Assembly (NCBI RefSeq): GCF_900115345.1
Contig: NZ_FOWC01000009.1
Location: 310,001 to 374,000, forward strand
Reading direction: 5' to 3'
DNA length: 64,000 nt
From: Amycolatopsis rubida
GTDB lineage: Bacteria > Actinomycetota > Actinomycetes > Mycobacteriales > Pseudonocardiaceae
Positions within the stretch are counted from its first letter, which is position 1, and each line of letters starts with the position of its first letter. Under the pieces are notes generated by a model that saw only the letters and a program-made list of their open reading frames with translations, did not search any database and was not told the origin of the DNA. A program made the translations under genes and the position numbers. Of the stretch, positions 35,100 to 43,103 are shown piece by piece.

Positions 35100-36896
35100 A
35101 TGAGCACCCCTGTGTTGACCGCGGTGGCCTGGCCCTACGCCAACGGCCCCCGCCACATCGGCCACGTGTCCGGATTCGGCGTCCCGTCCGACGTCTTCTC
35201 CCGCTACCAGCGAATGGCCGGCAACCGGGTGCTCATGGTGTCCGGGACCGACGAACACGGCACGCCGATCACCGTCCAGGCGGACAAAGAGGGGATGACC
35301 CCGCAGCAGACCGCGGACAAGTACACCCGCCAGATCGACGAGGACCTGCAAGGTCTCGGCCTCTCCTACGACCTGTTCACCCGCACCACCACCGGCAACC
35401 ACGCCGCGGTGACGCAGGAGATCTTCCTCGCGCTCAACCGCAACGGCTACGTCGTCCCGAAGACCACCCGCGGCGCGATCAGCCCGTCCACCGGCCGCAC
35501 GCTGCCCGACCGCTACATCGAGGGCACCTGCCCGATCTGCGGCTACGACGGCGCACGCGGCGACCAGTGCGACAACTGCGGCAACCAGCTCGACGCCGCC
35601 GAGCTGATCAACCCGAAGTCGCGGATCAACGGCGAGACGCCGAAGTTCGTCGAGACCGAGCACTACTTCCTCGACCTGCCCGCGTTCACCCAGACCCTCG
35701 GCGACTGGCTGGGCACCAAGACCGACTGGCGCCCGAACGTCCTCAACTTCACCAAGAACCTGATCGACGACATGCGGCCGCGGCCGATCACCCGCGACCT
35801 CGACTGGGGCGTGAAGATCCCGCTGGAGGGCTGGCGCGACCAGCCGCTCAAGCGGTTCTACGTCTGGTTCGACGCGGTCATCGGCTACTTCTCCGCCAGC
35901 GTCGAATGGGCGCGCCGCAACGGCACACCGGACGCCTGGCAGGAGTGGTGGGCCAACGCCGACGCGCGCGCCTACTACTTCATGGGCAAGGACAACATCA
36001 CCTTCCACGCCCAGATCTGGCCCGCGCTGCTGCTCGGCCAGAACGGCGACGGCGACCACGGCGGCGAGCCGGGCAAGTACGGCAAGCTGCACCTGCCGGA
36101 CGAGATCGTGTCCAGCGAGTTCCTCACCATGAGCGGCTCGAAGTTCTCCACCTCGCGCGGCACGGTCATCTACGTGCACGACTTCCTGCGCGAGTTCGGC
36201 CCGGACGCGTTGCGGTACTTCATCTCGGTGGCCGGGCCGGAGACCCAGGACACGGACTTCACGTGGGACGAGTTCGTTCGGCGGACCAACTTCGAGCTGG
36301 CCAACGAGTGGGGCAACCTCGTCAACCGGTCGATTTCGATGGCGCACAAGAACAATGGGGCGATTCCGGCTCCGACCGAGCCCGCGCCCGCTGACGAGGA
36401 GTTGAAGGCGCTGTCTCGGCAGGCGTTCGAGACGGCGGGCGGGCATCTGGCGCGGTCGCGGTTCAAGCTGGCTGCGGCTGAGGCGATGCGGGTGGTTACG
36501 GCGGCTAACCGGTACCTGTCGGATCAGGAGCCTTGGAAGCTCAAGGACGATCCGGATCGGCGGGACGCGGTGCTGCATACGGCGTTGCAGGTGGTTAGCG
36601 ACGCTAATACGTTGCTGACGCCGTTCCTGCCGCATTCGGCGCAGAAGGTGCATGAGGCGCTTGGCGGGACTGGGGTGTGGGCTGCGCAGCCTGAGCTGCA
36701 GGAGGTCGAGGATCTTGACCTGCCGGATCGGGTCAATCCCATCTTGACCGGTGATTACCAGAGTGAGCAGGCCAAGTGGGAGTCGAAGCCGGTCGAGGTC
36801 GGGCGTCCGCTTGAGAAGCCGACGCCGTTGTTCACGAAGCTGGACCCGAAGCTGGGGGAGACTGGGCCGGAGTGGGCTCCGATCGTGACTGACTGA
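35100..36896 (+). CDS. metG: methionyl-tRNA synthetase
   Basis: 598 residues; charges tRNA-Met. HIGH signature at 19-22, zinc knuckle Cys144, Cys147, Cys157 and Cys160, and a variant KMSKS loop read as KFSTSRG (348-354). The anticodon-binding domain has PWKLKDDPDRR and LTPFLPHSAQKV. The KFSTS variant occurs in an actinobacterial type of MetRS. From about codon 410 synonymous codons switch from C-ending to G/T-ending forms. The neighbour is tatD, as in Rv1007c-Rv1008. Confidence 0.96.
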   Translation: MSTPVLTAVAWPYANGPRHIGHVSGFGVPSDVFSRYQRMAGNRVLMVSGTDEHGTPITVQADKEGMTPQQTADKYTRQIDEDLQGLGLSYDLFTRTTTGNHAAVTQEIFLALNRNGYVVPKTTRGAISPSTGRTLPDRYIEGTCPICGYDGARGDQCDNCGNQLDAAELINPKSRINGETPKFVETEHYFLDLPAFTQTLGDWLGTKTDWRPNVLNFTKNLIDDMRPRPITRDLDWGVKIPLEGWRDQPLKRFYVWFDAVIGYFSASVEWARRNGTPDAWQEWWANADARAYYFMGKDNITFHAQIWPALLLGQNGDGDHGGEPGKYGKLHLPDEIVSSEFLTMSGSKFSTSRGTVIYVHDFLREFGPDALRYFISVAGPETQDTDFTWDEFVRRTNFELANEWGNLVNRSISMAHKNNGAIPAPTEPAPADEELKALSRQAFETAGGHLARSRFKLAAAEAMRVVTAANRYLSDQEPWKLKDDPDRRDAVLHTALQVVSDANTLLTPFLPHSAQKVHEALGGTGVWAAQPELQEVEDLDLPDRVNPILTGDYQSEQAKWESKPVEVGRPLEKPTPLFTKLDPKLGETGPEWAPIVTD

Positions 36897-36972
36897 GTCT
36901 GGGGGGCTCGTCGCCTGGCGGCGACATTGCCTTTGGGCTGGCGTGGGGCACCCCGAAGCTTGAGTGTGCTGA

Positions 36973-37029
36973 CGGGCGGCGGGTGCTTGTCAAGGCGGGA
37001 AAGATGCCTTGACAAGCACCCGCCGCCCG
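36973..37029. repeat. 24-bp perfect hairpin, long inverted repeat after metG
   Basis: Arms 36973-36996 and 37006-37029 pair perfectly over 24 bp with a 9-base loop GGGAAAGAT. Outside it, GGCACCCCGAAGC and GCTTCGTATCGGGGTGC continue the pairing imperfectly, so the whole structure spans about 36945-37055. The 337-base gap 36897-37233 holds no convincing gene. It may be a terminator for metG or a small mobile repeat. Confidence 0.75.
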
Positions 37030-37147
37030 CAGGGAGGCTTCGTATCGGGGTGCGGGGGAGGGGCTGGGTGCCTCGATCGTGGGTGCAGCGGCTGCGGTTT
37101 GTGGGTGGGGTGGTGAAGGGCTCTTGAGGGAATCTAAGTTCGACGGT

Positions 37148-37198
37148 CCGTGAGGGGGACCCTGGGGGAAACAGCGTCTGTGAGGGTTCCCCTCACGG
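37148..37198. repeat. CCGTGAGGGG inverted repeat before tatD
   Basis: CCGTGAGGGG (37148-37157) and CCCCTCACGG (37189-37198) are perfect 10-bp arms around 31 bases; a second GTGAGGG copy sits inside. Probably an intergenic repeat or terminator. It ends 35 bases before the tatD start. Confidence 0.55.
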
Positions 37199-37220
37199 CA
37201 TTCGGGGGTCAGGCGCGCAG

Positions 37221-37226
37221 TAACTT
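37221..37226 (+). promoter_or_regulatory. -10 box TAACTT of tatD
   Basis: TAACTT ends 7 bases before the ATG at 37234; the intervening GGGGG could also act as a weak ribosome-binding site. Confidence 0.45.
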
Positions 37227-37233
37227 GGGGGCC

Positions 37234-38058
37234 ATGGGTGACGAAAAGCGCGAACTTCCCCCGATTCCCGACCGGCTGCCGGTGACGGTGGTTGACGCGC
37301 ACACTCATCTGGACGCGTGTGGTGCGAAGACTGCGGCTGATGTCGCGGAGATGGTTGACCGCGCGGAGCGGGCTGGTGTCGCGCGTGTTGTCACGGTCGC
37401 GGATGATCTCGCTGCCGCTCGATGGGCGACCGAAGCGTCCACCTGGGACTCGCGGGTTTTCGCGGCGGTCGCTATTCATCCCACGCGCACCAAGGAATTC
37501 GGGCCTGCCGAACAGTCCGAAGTGGAGCGTCTGGCGCGCGGGGAACGGGTGGTCGCGGTCGGCGAGACGGGGCTCGATTACTACTGGGACTACTCGCCGC
37601 ACGATGCGCAGCAGGCTGCGTTTCGCTGGCACATCGACCTTGCGAAGCGGCTTGGCAAGGCGTTGATGATCCACGACCGCGACGCGCACGAGGACGTGCT
37701 TCGCATCCTCGACGAGGAAGGCGCGCCCGAGACGGTCGTCTTCCACTGCTTCTCCGGCGACGAGCACATCGCGCGCCGCTGTGTCGACAAGGGCTACATC
37801 CTGTCCTTCGCGGGCACGGTCACCTTTAAGAACGCGCGCGGGCTGCGCGAGGCCGCGCGGCTCGTGCCGCGCGGGCAGTTCCTCGCGGAGACTGACGCAC
37901 CATTTCTGACGCCTCATCCCTACCGTGGGCGGCCGAACGAGCCGTATTGCACTGCCTACACCGTTCGCTTCCTCGCTCAGCTGCGCGGCGAAGCGGTGCA
38001 CGAGGTGGCCGAAGCGGTCCGGACCACTGCCGAACGCGCATACCGGCTGCCGGCATGA
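37234..38058 (+). CDS. tatD: TatD-family metal-dependent nuclease
   Basis: 274 residues. The TIM-barrel metal ligands are visible: DAHTHLD with His23 and His25, VGETGLDYYWD, MIHDRDAH, VFHCFSG and ETDAPFLTP. Acts as a 3'-5' exonuclease in DNA repair or turnover. The preferred start is ATG 37234; the longer frame runs back into the inverted repeat. Conserved position before rpfB, as Rv1008. Confidence 0.93.
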   Translation: MGDEKRELPPIPDRLPVTVVDAHTHLDACGAKTAADVAEMVDRAERAGVARVVTVADDLAAARWATEASTWDSRVFAAVAIHPTRTKEFGPAEQSEVERLARGERVVAVGETGLDYYWDYSPHDAQQAAFRWHIDLAKRLGKALMIHDRDAHEDVLRILDEEGAPETVVFHCFSGDEHIARRCVDKGYILSFAGTVTFKNARGLREAARLVPRGQFLAETDAPFLTPHPYRGRPNEPYCTAYTVRFLAQLRGEAVHEVAEAVRTTAERAYRLPA

Positions 38059-38125
38059 TTCCGTAGTGTCACAACGGGTTGCACGGATTGCGACATTCGA
38101 GACCGCGCATTCGTCCACCTGATGA

Positions 38126-38139
38126 GTGACGCAAGTCAC
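38126..38139. promoter_or_regulatory. GTGAC-N4-GTCAC palindrome upstream of rpfB
   Basis: A GTGACGCAAGTCAC palindrome lies 18 bases before the -35 box of the rpfB promoter. A regulator site is likely; which regulator (Crp-like or MtrA-like) cannot be told. Confidence 0.45.
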
Positions 38140-38156
38140 GACACTCCGGGGGGTGT

Positions 38157-38185
38157 TTGCGCAACCTGCCAACACCCGTTACTGT
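38157..38185 (+). promoter_or_regulatory. rpfB promoter
   Basis: -35 TTGCGC (38157-38162), 17-base spacer, -10 TACTGT (38180-38185). This predicts a start near 38192 and a 5' leader of about 217 bases before the GTG of rpfB. Confidence 0.55.
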
Positions 38186-38191
38186 CCCGTG

Positions 38192-38408
38192 ATCGTGCCG
38201 GTCGGTACCGCGCAGCGGATGCCGGCTGATACGCCCACCAGTCACGTCAGTGCACGTCGGGGAAGCGGAACCGGGGTTGGTACGACTCGGGACCGTGACG
38301 ATGGCGCTGGCTGGGGGTGTCGGACTTGAGAGGCGCGCCCGAGGGCGCGTCGCTAACGAAGGACGACGCGCGCATGACGCGCGGTGTCTTGGGAAAGGGA
38401 ACGACCCG
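38192..38408 (+). ncRNA. long structured 5' leader of rpfB, candidate RNA switch
   Basis: About 217 bases with several GC-rich hairpins, including CGCGCC/GGCGCG (38334-38339 with 38344-38349) and CGCGCG/CGCGCG (38367-38372 with 38378-38383) close to the ribosome-binding site GGGAAAGGGA. An RNA switch has been reported in the rpfB leader of M. tuberculosis. I could not match the known c-di-AMP (ydaO) motif here, so the class is open. Confidence 0.4.
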
Positions 38409-39869
38409 GTGACTGGTAGTCGGCAGGATGACTCGCGTCTTGACGCGGGTTCGGCGTATTTCTCCTCCTCCGAGTCCTCGGTGGCCGTGCTCGATCGCGA
38501 GCTGGAGGACACCGCCTACGGGCAGCTGGACTTCTCCGACGAGCTCCGCGTGACCGAGCAGGACGTGCTCGCCGCGCTCGGCCCGGACGCCGACATGCTG
38601 ATGTCGGAAATCGATGTCGACGTCGACGAGCTGATCCGGCTCATCAACGCGGAAACCACGATGCTTCCGCCGCTCGTCCTCCCGGACGAGGTCGAGCAGG
38701 ACCGCACCGCCTCCCCGCAGGCCAAGAAGGCCGCGGTCGAGGAAGGGCTGCGCGAGGCGACCAAGACCTGGAAGCGGCGCTTCCTCAAGGGCGCGGTGCT
38801 TTCGCTGCTGGTCACCGTCGGCGGTGGCGGTGCGGCGGCGCTCGCGATGAACAAGAGCATCACCGTCGACGTCGACGGCCACCAGCAGACCGTGCACAGC
38901 TTCGGCGGCACCGTCGGCGACGTCCTCAAGGACGCGGGCCTGTCGGTCGGCGAGCACGACGCGCTTTCGCCCTCGCCGCAGGCGGCGGTCGGCGACGGCG
39001 GCGTCATCAAGCTTGAGCGCGGCCGCCAGCTGAACCTCGTCGTGGACGGCGTGTCCCGGCCCTCCTGGGTCCGCGCGACCACGCTCAGCGAGGCCATGAA
39101 CCAGCTCGGCATGGGCAGCATGCTTTCCCAGGGCGCGTGGACGTCGATGCCCTCGTCCGGCGAACTGCCGTTGCAGGGCTCGACCGTCCAGGTCAAGACC
39201 CTCAAGCACATCACGCTTTTCGACGGCACCAACGCGCCCCGCAAGGTGGACACCACCGCGGTGACCACCAAGGAGTTCGCCTCCGACCTGAAGCTGAACC
39301 TCGGCCCGGACGACGCGATCGAGGGCGGTCTCGACGTCAGCCTGAAGAACGGCGCCGAGGTCCACGTCAGCCGCATGGGCGTGTCGATGGTCAACCAGGA
39401 AGAGACCATCGACCCCGAGGTGCAGAAGGTCGACGACCCGACGCAGCTGCAGGGCCAGCAGAGCGTCGAGGACCCGGGCACGCCGGGCAAGAAGCTGGTG
39501 ACCTACAAGGTCACGAAGAAAAACGGCGAAGAGGTCGCGCGCGAGCAGGTCTCGGAGAAGGTTCTCGTCGAGGCCAAGGCCAAGATCATCAAGGTCGGCA
39601 CCAAGAAGCCGCCGGCCCCGGCGATCGGCGACACCGGCGTGTGGGACCGCATCGCGCAGTGCGAGTCGAGCGGCAACTGGTCGATCAACACCGGCAACGG
39701 CTACTACGGCGGCCTGCAGTTCGACCGGCAGACCTGGAACGCCTACGGCGGCCAGCAGTACGCCCCGACGGCCGACAAGGCCACCCGTGAGCAGCAGATC
39801 GCGGTCGCCGAGAAGGTGCGCGACGCCCGCGGTGGCTACAGCGCCTGGGGCTGCGGCTACAAGGCCTGA
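38409..39869 (+). CDS. rpfB: resuscitation-promoting factor RpfB
   Basis: 486 residues; extracytoplasmic lytic transglycosylase that helps dormant cells regrow. Cytoplasmic N-terminus of about 126 acidic residues (longer than in mycobacteria), one membrane anchor (127-147), three DUF348 repeats starting at SITVDVDGHQQTVHSF, a G5 domain (about 325-400), and the RPF catalytic domain with Glu419 in AQCESSGNWSIN. GTG 38409 follows a GGGAAAGGGA box. First gene of the conserved rpfB-ksgA-ispE order. Confidence 0.95.
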   Translation: MTGSRQDDSRLDAGSAYFSSSESSVAVLDRELEDTAYGQLDFSDELRVTEQDVLAALGPDADMLMSEIDVDVDELIRLINAETTMLPPLVLPDEVEQDRTASPQAKKAAVEEGLREATKTWKRRFLKGAVLSLLVTVGGGGAAALAMNKSITVDVDGHQQTVHSFGGTVGDVLKDAGLSVGEHDALSPSPQAAVGDGGVIKLERGRQLNLVVDGVSRPSWVRATTLSEAMNQLGMGSMLSQGAWTSMPSSGELPLQGSTVQVKTLKHITLFDGTNAPRKVDTTAVTTKEFASDLKLNLGPDDAIEGGLDVSLKNGAEVHVSRMGVSMVNQEETIDPEVQKVDDPTQLQGQQSVEDPGTPGKKLVTYKVTKKNGEEVAREQVSEKVLVEAKAKIIKVGTKKPPAPAIGDTGVWDRIAQCESSGNWSINTGNGYYGGLQFDRQTWNAYGGQQYAPTADKATREQQIAVAEKVRDARGGYSAWGCGYKA

Positions 39870-39888
39870 GCACTCGCTGATTTTCCGG

Positions 39889-39927
39889 CAGGCGGCCGGG
39901 AGCCTCGCGCTCCCGGCCGCCTGTTTT
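39889..39927 (+). terminator. 14-bp hairpin with T tract after rpfB
   Basis: Perfect 14-bp stem (39889-39902 with 39910-39923), 7-base loop, then TTTT. The clearest intrinsic terminator in the window; it separates rpfB from ksgA, which has its own promoter. Confidence 0.85.
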
Positions 39928-39949
39928 CGTCCGCCGCGTTGTCGCTGGG

Positions 39950-39955
39950 TAGGCT
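39950..39955 (+). promoter_or_regulatory. -10 box TAGGCT of ksgA
   Basis: TAGGCT ends 6 bases before the GTG at 39962; leaderless start. Confidence 0.55.
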
Positions 39956-39961
39956 CGTCCG

Positions 39962-40804
39962 GTGGTGGAACTGCTGGGGCCTGCCGAAATCCGCGGGCTG
40001 GCCGACGAACTCGACGTCCGGCCCACGAAGAAGCTCGGGCAGAACTTCGTGCACGACCCCAACACGGTCCGCCGCATCGTCGAACTCGGCGGCGTGCGGC
40101 CGGGGGATGTCGTCCTGGAGGTCGGGCCCGGTCTCGGCTCGCTGACGCTGGGCCTGCTGGCCGCGGGCGCTCAGGTCGTCGCCGTGGAGATCGATCCGGT
40201 GCTGGCCGCCCGCCTGCCGCGCACAGTGGCCGAGCGCGCGCCTGAGGCAGCGGAGCGGCTGACCGTCGTCGGCGCGGACGCGCTGCGGGTGCGGGCGGCT
40301 GACCTGCCGGCTGAGCCGGTGTCGATCGTGGCGAACCTGCCGTACAACGTCGCGGTGCCGGTGGTGCTGCACCTGCTGGCCGAACTGCCCTCGCTGCGCA
40401 GCGGGCTGGTAATGGTCCAGACCGAGGTCGCCGACCGGATGGCGGCCGGGCCGGGCAGCCGCACTTACGGCGTGCCGAGTGTGAAGCTCGCTTGGTACGG
40501 CCCGGCGCGCAAGGTGGCCGCGGTGCCGCGCGCGGTGTTCTGGCCGGTGCCGAACGTCGATTCCGCGCTGGTCTCGTTCACCCGGACCGACCCGGTTTCC
40601 GGAGTGGATCGCGCACGGCTGTTCGCGGTGATCGACGCGGCGTTCTCGCAGCGGCGCAAGACTTTGCGGGCCGCATTGGCGGGGTGGGCCGGTTCTGCCG
40701 AGCGGGCAGGCGAGCTGCTCGCTGAGGCGGGGATCGATCCGAAGACGCGCGGGGAGCAGCTGGACGTGCAAGCGTTCGCGCGGATCGCGGTCGCCGGTAA
40801 CTGA
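39962..40804 (+). CDS. ksgA: 16S rRNA dimethyladenosine transferase
   Basis: 280 residues; dimethylates A1518 and A1519 in helix 45 of 16S rRNA with SAM. Motifs KKLGQNFVHDP, VLEVGPGLGSLTLGLL (SAM loop), VEIDPVLAARL, and the catalytic ANLPYNV. C-terminal rRNA-binding region has FSQRRKTLRAAL. Leaderless-type start. Loss of this gene gives kasugamycin resistance in other bacteria. Confidence 0.96.
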   Translation: MVELLGPAEIRGLADELDVRPTKKLGQNFVHDPNTVRRIVELGGVRPGDVVLEVGPGLGSLTLGLLAAGAQVVAVEIDPVLAARLPRTVAERAPEAAERLTVVGADALRVRAADLPAEPVSIVANLPYNVAVPVVLHLLAELPSLRSGLVMVQTEVADRMAAGPGSRTYGVPSVKLAWYGPARKVAAVPRAVFWPVPNVDSALVSFTRTDPVSGVDRARLFAVIDAAFSQRRKTLRAALAGWAGSAERAGELLAEAGIDPKTRGEQLDVQAFARIAVAGN

Positions 40805-40832
40805 TCGGAGACCCCTCCCGCAGGGGCGAGGC

Positions 40833-40838
40833 TAGGTT
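40833..40838 (+). promoter_or_regulatory. -10 box TAGGTT of the small membrane protein gene
   Basis: TAGGTT lies 7 bases before the ATG at 40846. Confidence 0.5.
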
Positions 40839-40845
40839 CCCCGGC

Positions 40846-41154
40846 ATGGTCCGGAATCTTTCGCTGGCCCTGCTTCAGCTCGTCGGCGCGGTGCTGATCG
40901 TCGGCGGCCTCGTCGGCACGGCGGCCGGGGTCTCGATGCGGTTCACGGAACCGGACGCGGTGATGTGCGGTGACCGGGTGATGCCGCGCGATCCGTCGTA
41001 CTTCTGCAGCGGTGGCGGCACGTACGAATCGATGGCGCGAGCACAGCAAGCCTCCTACGACCGCGGCCCGTACGTCGCGGGGATCTCCTTCGTGCGCGTG
41101 CTGGCCGGGATTCCGGTGGCCTACTTCGCGTCGAAGAAGCGGTACCGGTGGTAG
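40846..41154 (+). CDS. small membrane protein of unknown function
   Basis: 102 residues. One strong membrane segment at the N-terminus (about 6-29, LALLQLVGAVLIVGGLVGTA) and a weaker one near 80-95. The loop holds two cysteines (MCGDRVMPRD and YFCSGGGTY) that could form a disulfide outside the cell. Leaderless-type start supports it being real. No function known. Confidence 0.65.
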   Translation: MVRNLSLALLQLVGAVLIVGGLVGTAAGVSMRFTEPDAVMCGDRVMPRDPSYFCSGGGTYESMARAQQASYDRGPYVAGISFVRVLAGIPVAYFASKKRYRW

Positions 41155-42002
41155 CCGGGCATCGCAAGCACCCCCCGTCGCAGAGATCCCCGAATCGCGT
41201 GCGCTTTGTGACATCCAACGGCGGCGCCGGGACAGGTATTCCGTGAGCGGCTAGCTACTTTCGGTCATCGTGCGAGCACGGCCAAGGCAGCCGTGTTCCT
41301 GTGACGAGCAGCTCGTCCGGCCCTTGGCATTCGGGCGAGTCTGCTTGCTCCGCACCCCGGATTGTTCGGCGGCGCCGACCCGAGGTGCTTCGCTCCGCTG
41401 ACCTATCTCAGCCCGGCCGAAGCCTCGGCGGCCCGAGTGCCGAGGCCTGCGGACCATCGCCCCTTGACAACGGGAAAACTCCTGTTCCATCAAGAACCTG
41501 GATCGTCCACAGTAGACCGAACTAGTTCGCCGCCTGCCATCGCCGCGAGTGTTTCGCAGGTCGAGGCACTGTTCGGCGGCCGAGGTTCCGGGTTTCCGGG
41601 TTCTGGACGCGGTGTTCCGGTATGCGGGCACCACCAGACGTGTGATCTGCACCAACGCGCTTGCGTTCAGCCAATGGGATCGGCTTTACTCAGAAGCGTC
41701 CATCCCGAGCGACTGAGAGACCTGGCTCGCCGAAGTCGCAGCAACCACCCTCCGCGGGGCAGGTGCTACCGCCAGGACCGATGGAGGCTGTTTTCGATGA
41801 AGAGGGTCACCCGCCCGCTCCTGCTGACCCGCCGGCGCGTAGTCGACGAAGGTCGCCGCTCGGTATGTGCGTGTCCACGCTTCATGGTCATCGCCTGATC
41901 GTTTTTTCCGCAGTTTCTTGCGCCGTCCACAGTGGACGGTAATTCGATGACGCCTGGCGCGCCCGGAATCGGCGCTGCGCCTCGTTTGCCTGGAGCCCTT
42001 TC
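41155..42002. other. gene-poor region with possible decayed IS21 IstB fragment
   Basis: About 850 bases without a convincing gene. One frame (from about 41610) reads AVFRYAGTTRRVICTNALAF followed by SQWDRLYSEA and then a stop, which resembles the C-terminal part of IS21-type IstB ATPases (R-R-x-I-x-T-N-x-x-F-x-x-W). The rest shows no domain I recognise. Base composition is lower in GC than the surroundings in places. Treat the IstB call as tentative. Confidence 0.3.
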
Positions 42003-43016
42003 GTGATCACTGTCGAAAACGTGTCCAAGTCCTTTCCCTTCCACGGAAATCGTGTCGCCGCGCTGCGCGACGTGAGCGTTGACGTGCAAGCCGGTTCGCT
42101 GTTCGGGGTCGTGGGTCCGTCCGGTTCCGGCAAGTCGACCCTCGCCCGGTGCATCGCGCTGCAGGAGCGTCCCGACCGCGGCGTCGTGCGGCTCGACGGC
42201 CTCAACACCGCGACGCTCGACGGCAAGCGGCTGCGGGAGATCCGCCGCCAGCTGGGTGTCGTCGGGACCAAGCCGGAGCTGATCGCCGAGCGCACCATCG
42301 CGGGCAACATCGCCAGCCCGCTGGAGCAGCTCGGTGTCGACGGCCCGCAGCGGCGCAGCCGGGTCGGCTCGCTGCTCGACCTGGTCGGCCTCACCGCCCG
42401 TGCCGCGCAGAAGCCGGAAGAACTCACCGATGGCCAGCTCCGCCGGGTCGCGGTCGCCAAGGCGCTCGCCGCCGGACCGGCCGTGCTGCTCGCCGACGAC
42501 CCGACCGCCGGGATCGCGGCCGAGGACGCGGGCGCGGTGCTCGCCGTGCTCGACCGGGCGCGGGCCGAGCTGGGCGTGACGGTCGTCGTCACCACTCCGG
42601 ACGCGGACGTCGTCCGCCGGGTCTGCGACGACGTCGCCGTGCTCGACAACGGCGCGATCGTCGAGCGCGGCACGGTGCTCGACCTGATCTCGACGCCGGA
42701 CAGCTGGACCGCGCAGGCGGTGCTGCCGTCGGTCGAGACCTCGCGCGCCCAGTCCGCGAAGTACGACCGCGCGGTCGACGTCGTCCTGATCGGCTTCGCT
42801 TCGGTGGGTGCCCTGCTGCCCGAGGCGGCCAGCCGTTTCGACGTGGAGCTCGCCACCATCGGCGGCGGCCTCACCCGCATCGGGGACACCCCGATCGCCC
42901 GGTTCCGCCTCGGCGTCCGCGGCGAGCGGGCCGACGCCGCGCTGTCCTGGATCTCCGACCGGGGCGCGCACGTGAGCCAGCCGGCTCGCGGCCCGCAAAG
43001 CGTCGTCGCCGCCTGA
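42003..43016 (+). CDS. orphan MetN-like ABC ATPase with altered catalytic motifs
   Basis: 337 residues. N-terminal ATPase (1-245) and a C-terminal NIL-like ACT-type domain (about 260-335), the architecture of MetN methionine importers. Walker A is intact (GPSGSGKST, 38-46). The signature reads LTDGQ (141-145) rather than LSGGQ, and Walker B reads LLADDPTAG with Asp166 in place of the catalytic Glu. No permease or binding protein lies nearby. GGAG precedes GTG 42003. Possibly a sensor or regulator rather than a transporter part. Confidence 0.8.
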   Translation: MITVENVSKSFPFHGNRVAALRDVSVDVQAGSLFGVVGPSGSGKSTLARCIALQERPDRGVVRLDGLNTATLDGKRLREIRRQLGVVGTKPELIAERTIAGNIASPLEQLGVDGPQRRSRVGSLLDLVGLTARAAQKPEELTDGQLRRVAVAKALAAGPAVLLADDPTAGIAAEDAGAVLAVLDRARAELGVTVVVTTPDADVVRRVCDDVAVLDNGAIVERGTVLDLISTPDSWTAQAVLPSVETSRAQSAKYDRAVDVVLIGFASVGALLPEAASRFDVELATIGGGLTRIGDTPIARFRLGVRGERADAALSWISDRGAHVSQPARGPQSVVAA

Positions 43017-43040
43017 TTAACCTTTGCCTGAGCGGTTTCC

Positions 43041-43072
43041 GAGGGCCGTCCCATTCGGTTGGGACGGCCCTC
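43041..43072 (+). terminator. 13-bp hairpin terminator
   Basis: Perfect 13-bp stem (43041-43053 with 43060-43072), loop TTCGGT, 25 bases after the MetN-like gene and 31 before the end of the convergent gene. Confidence 0.75.
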
Positions 43073-43103
43073 GCCACGTCTGCGGGACGCGTCGCCCGAG
43101 GAA

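Noticed and set aside
38192..38408. ydaO-type c-di-AMP riboswitch before rpfB
   Set aside because: Association with rpf genes is known, but the conserved GGTGAATC, GTAGGGC and CAGCTAACCTC elements are not found in this leader.
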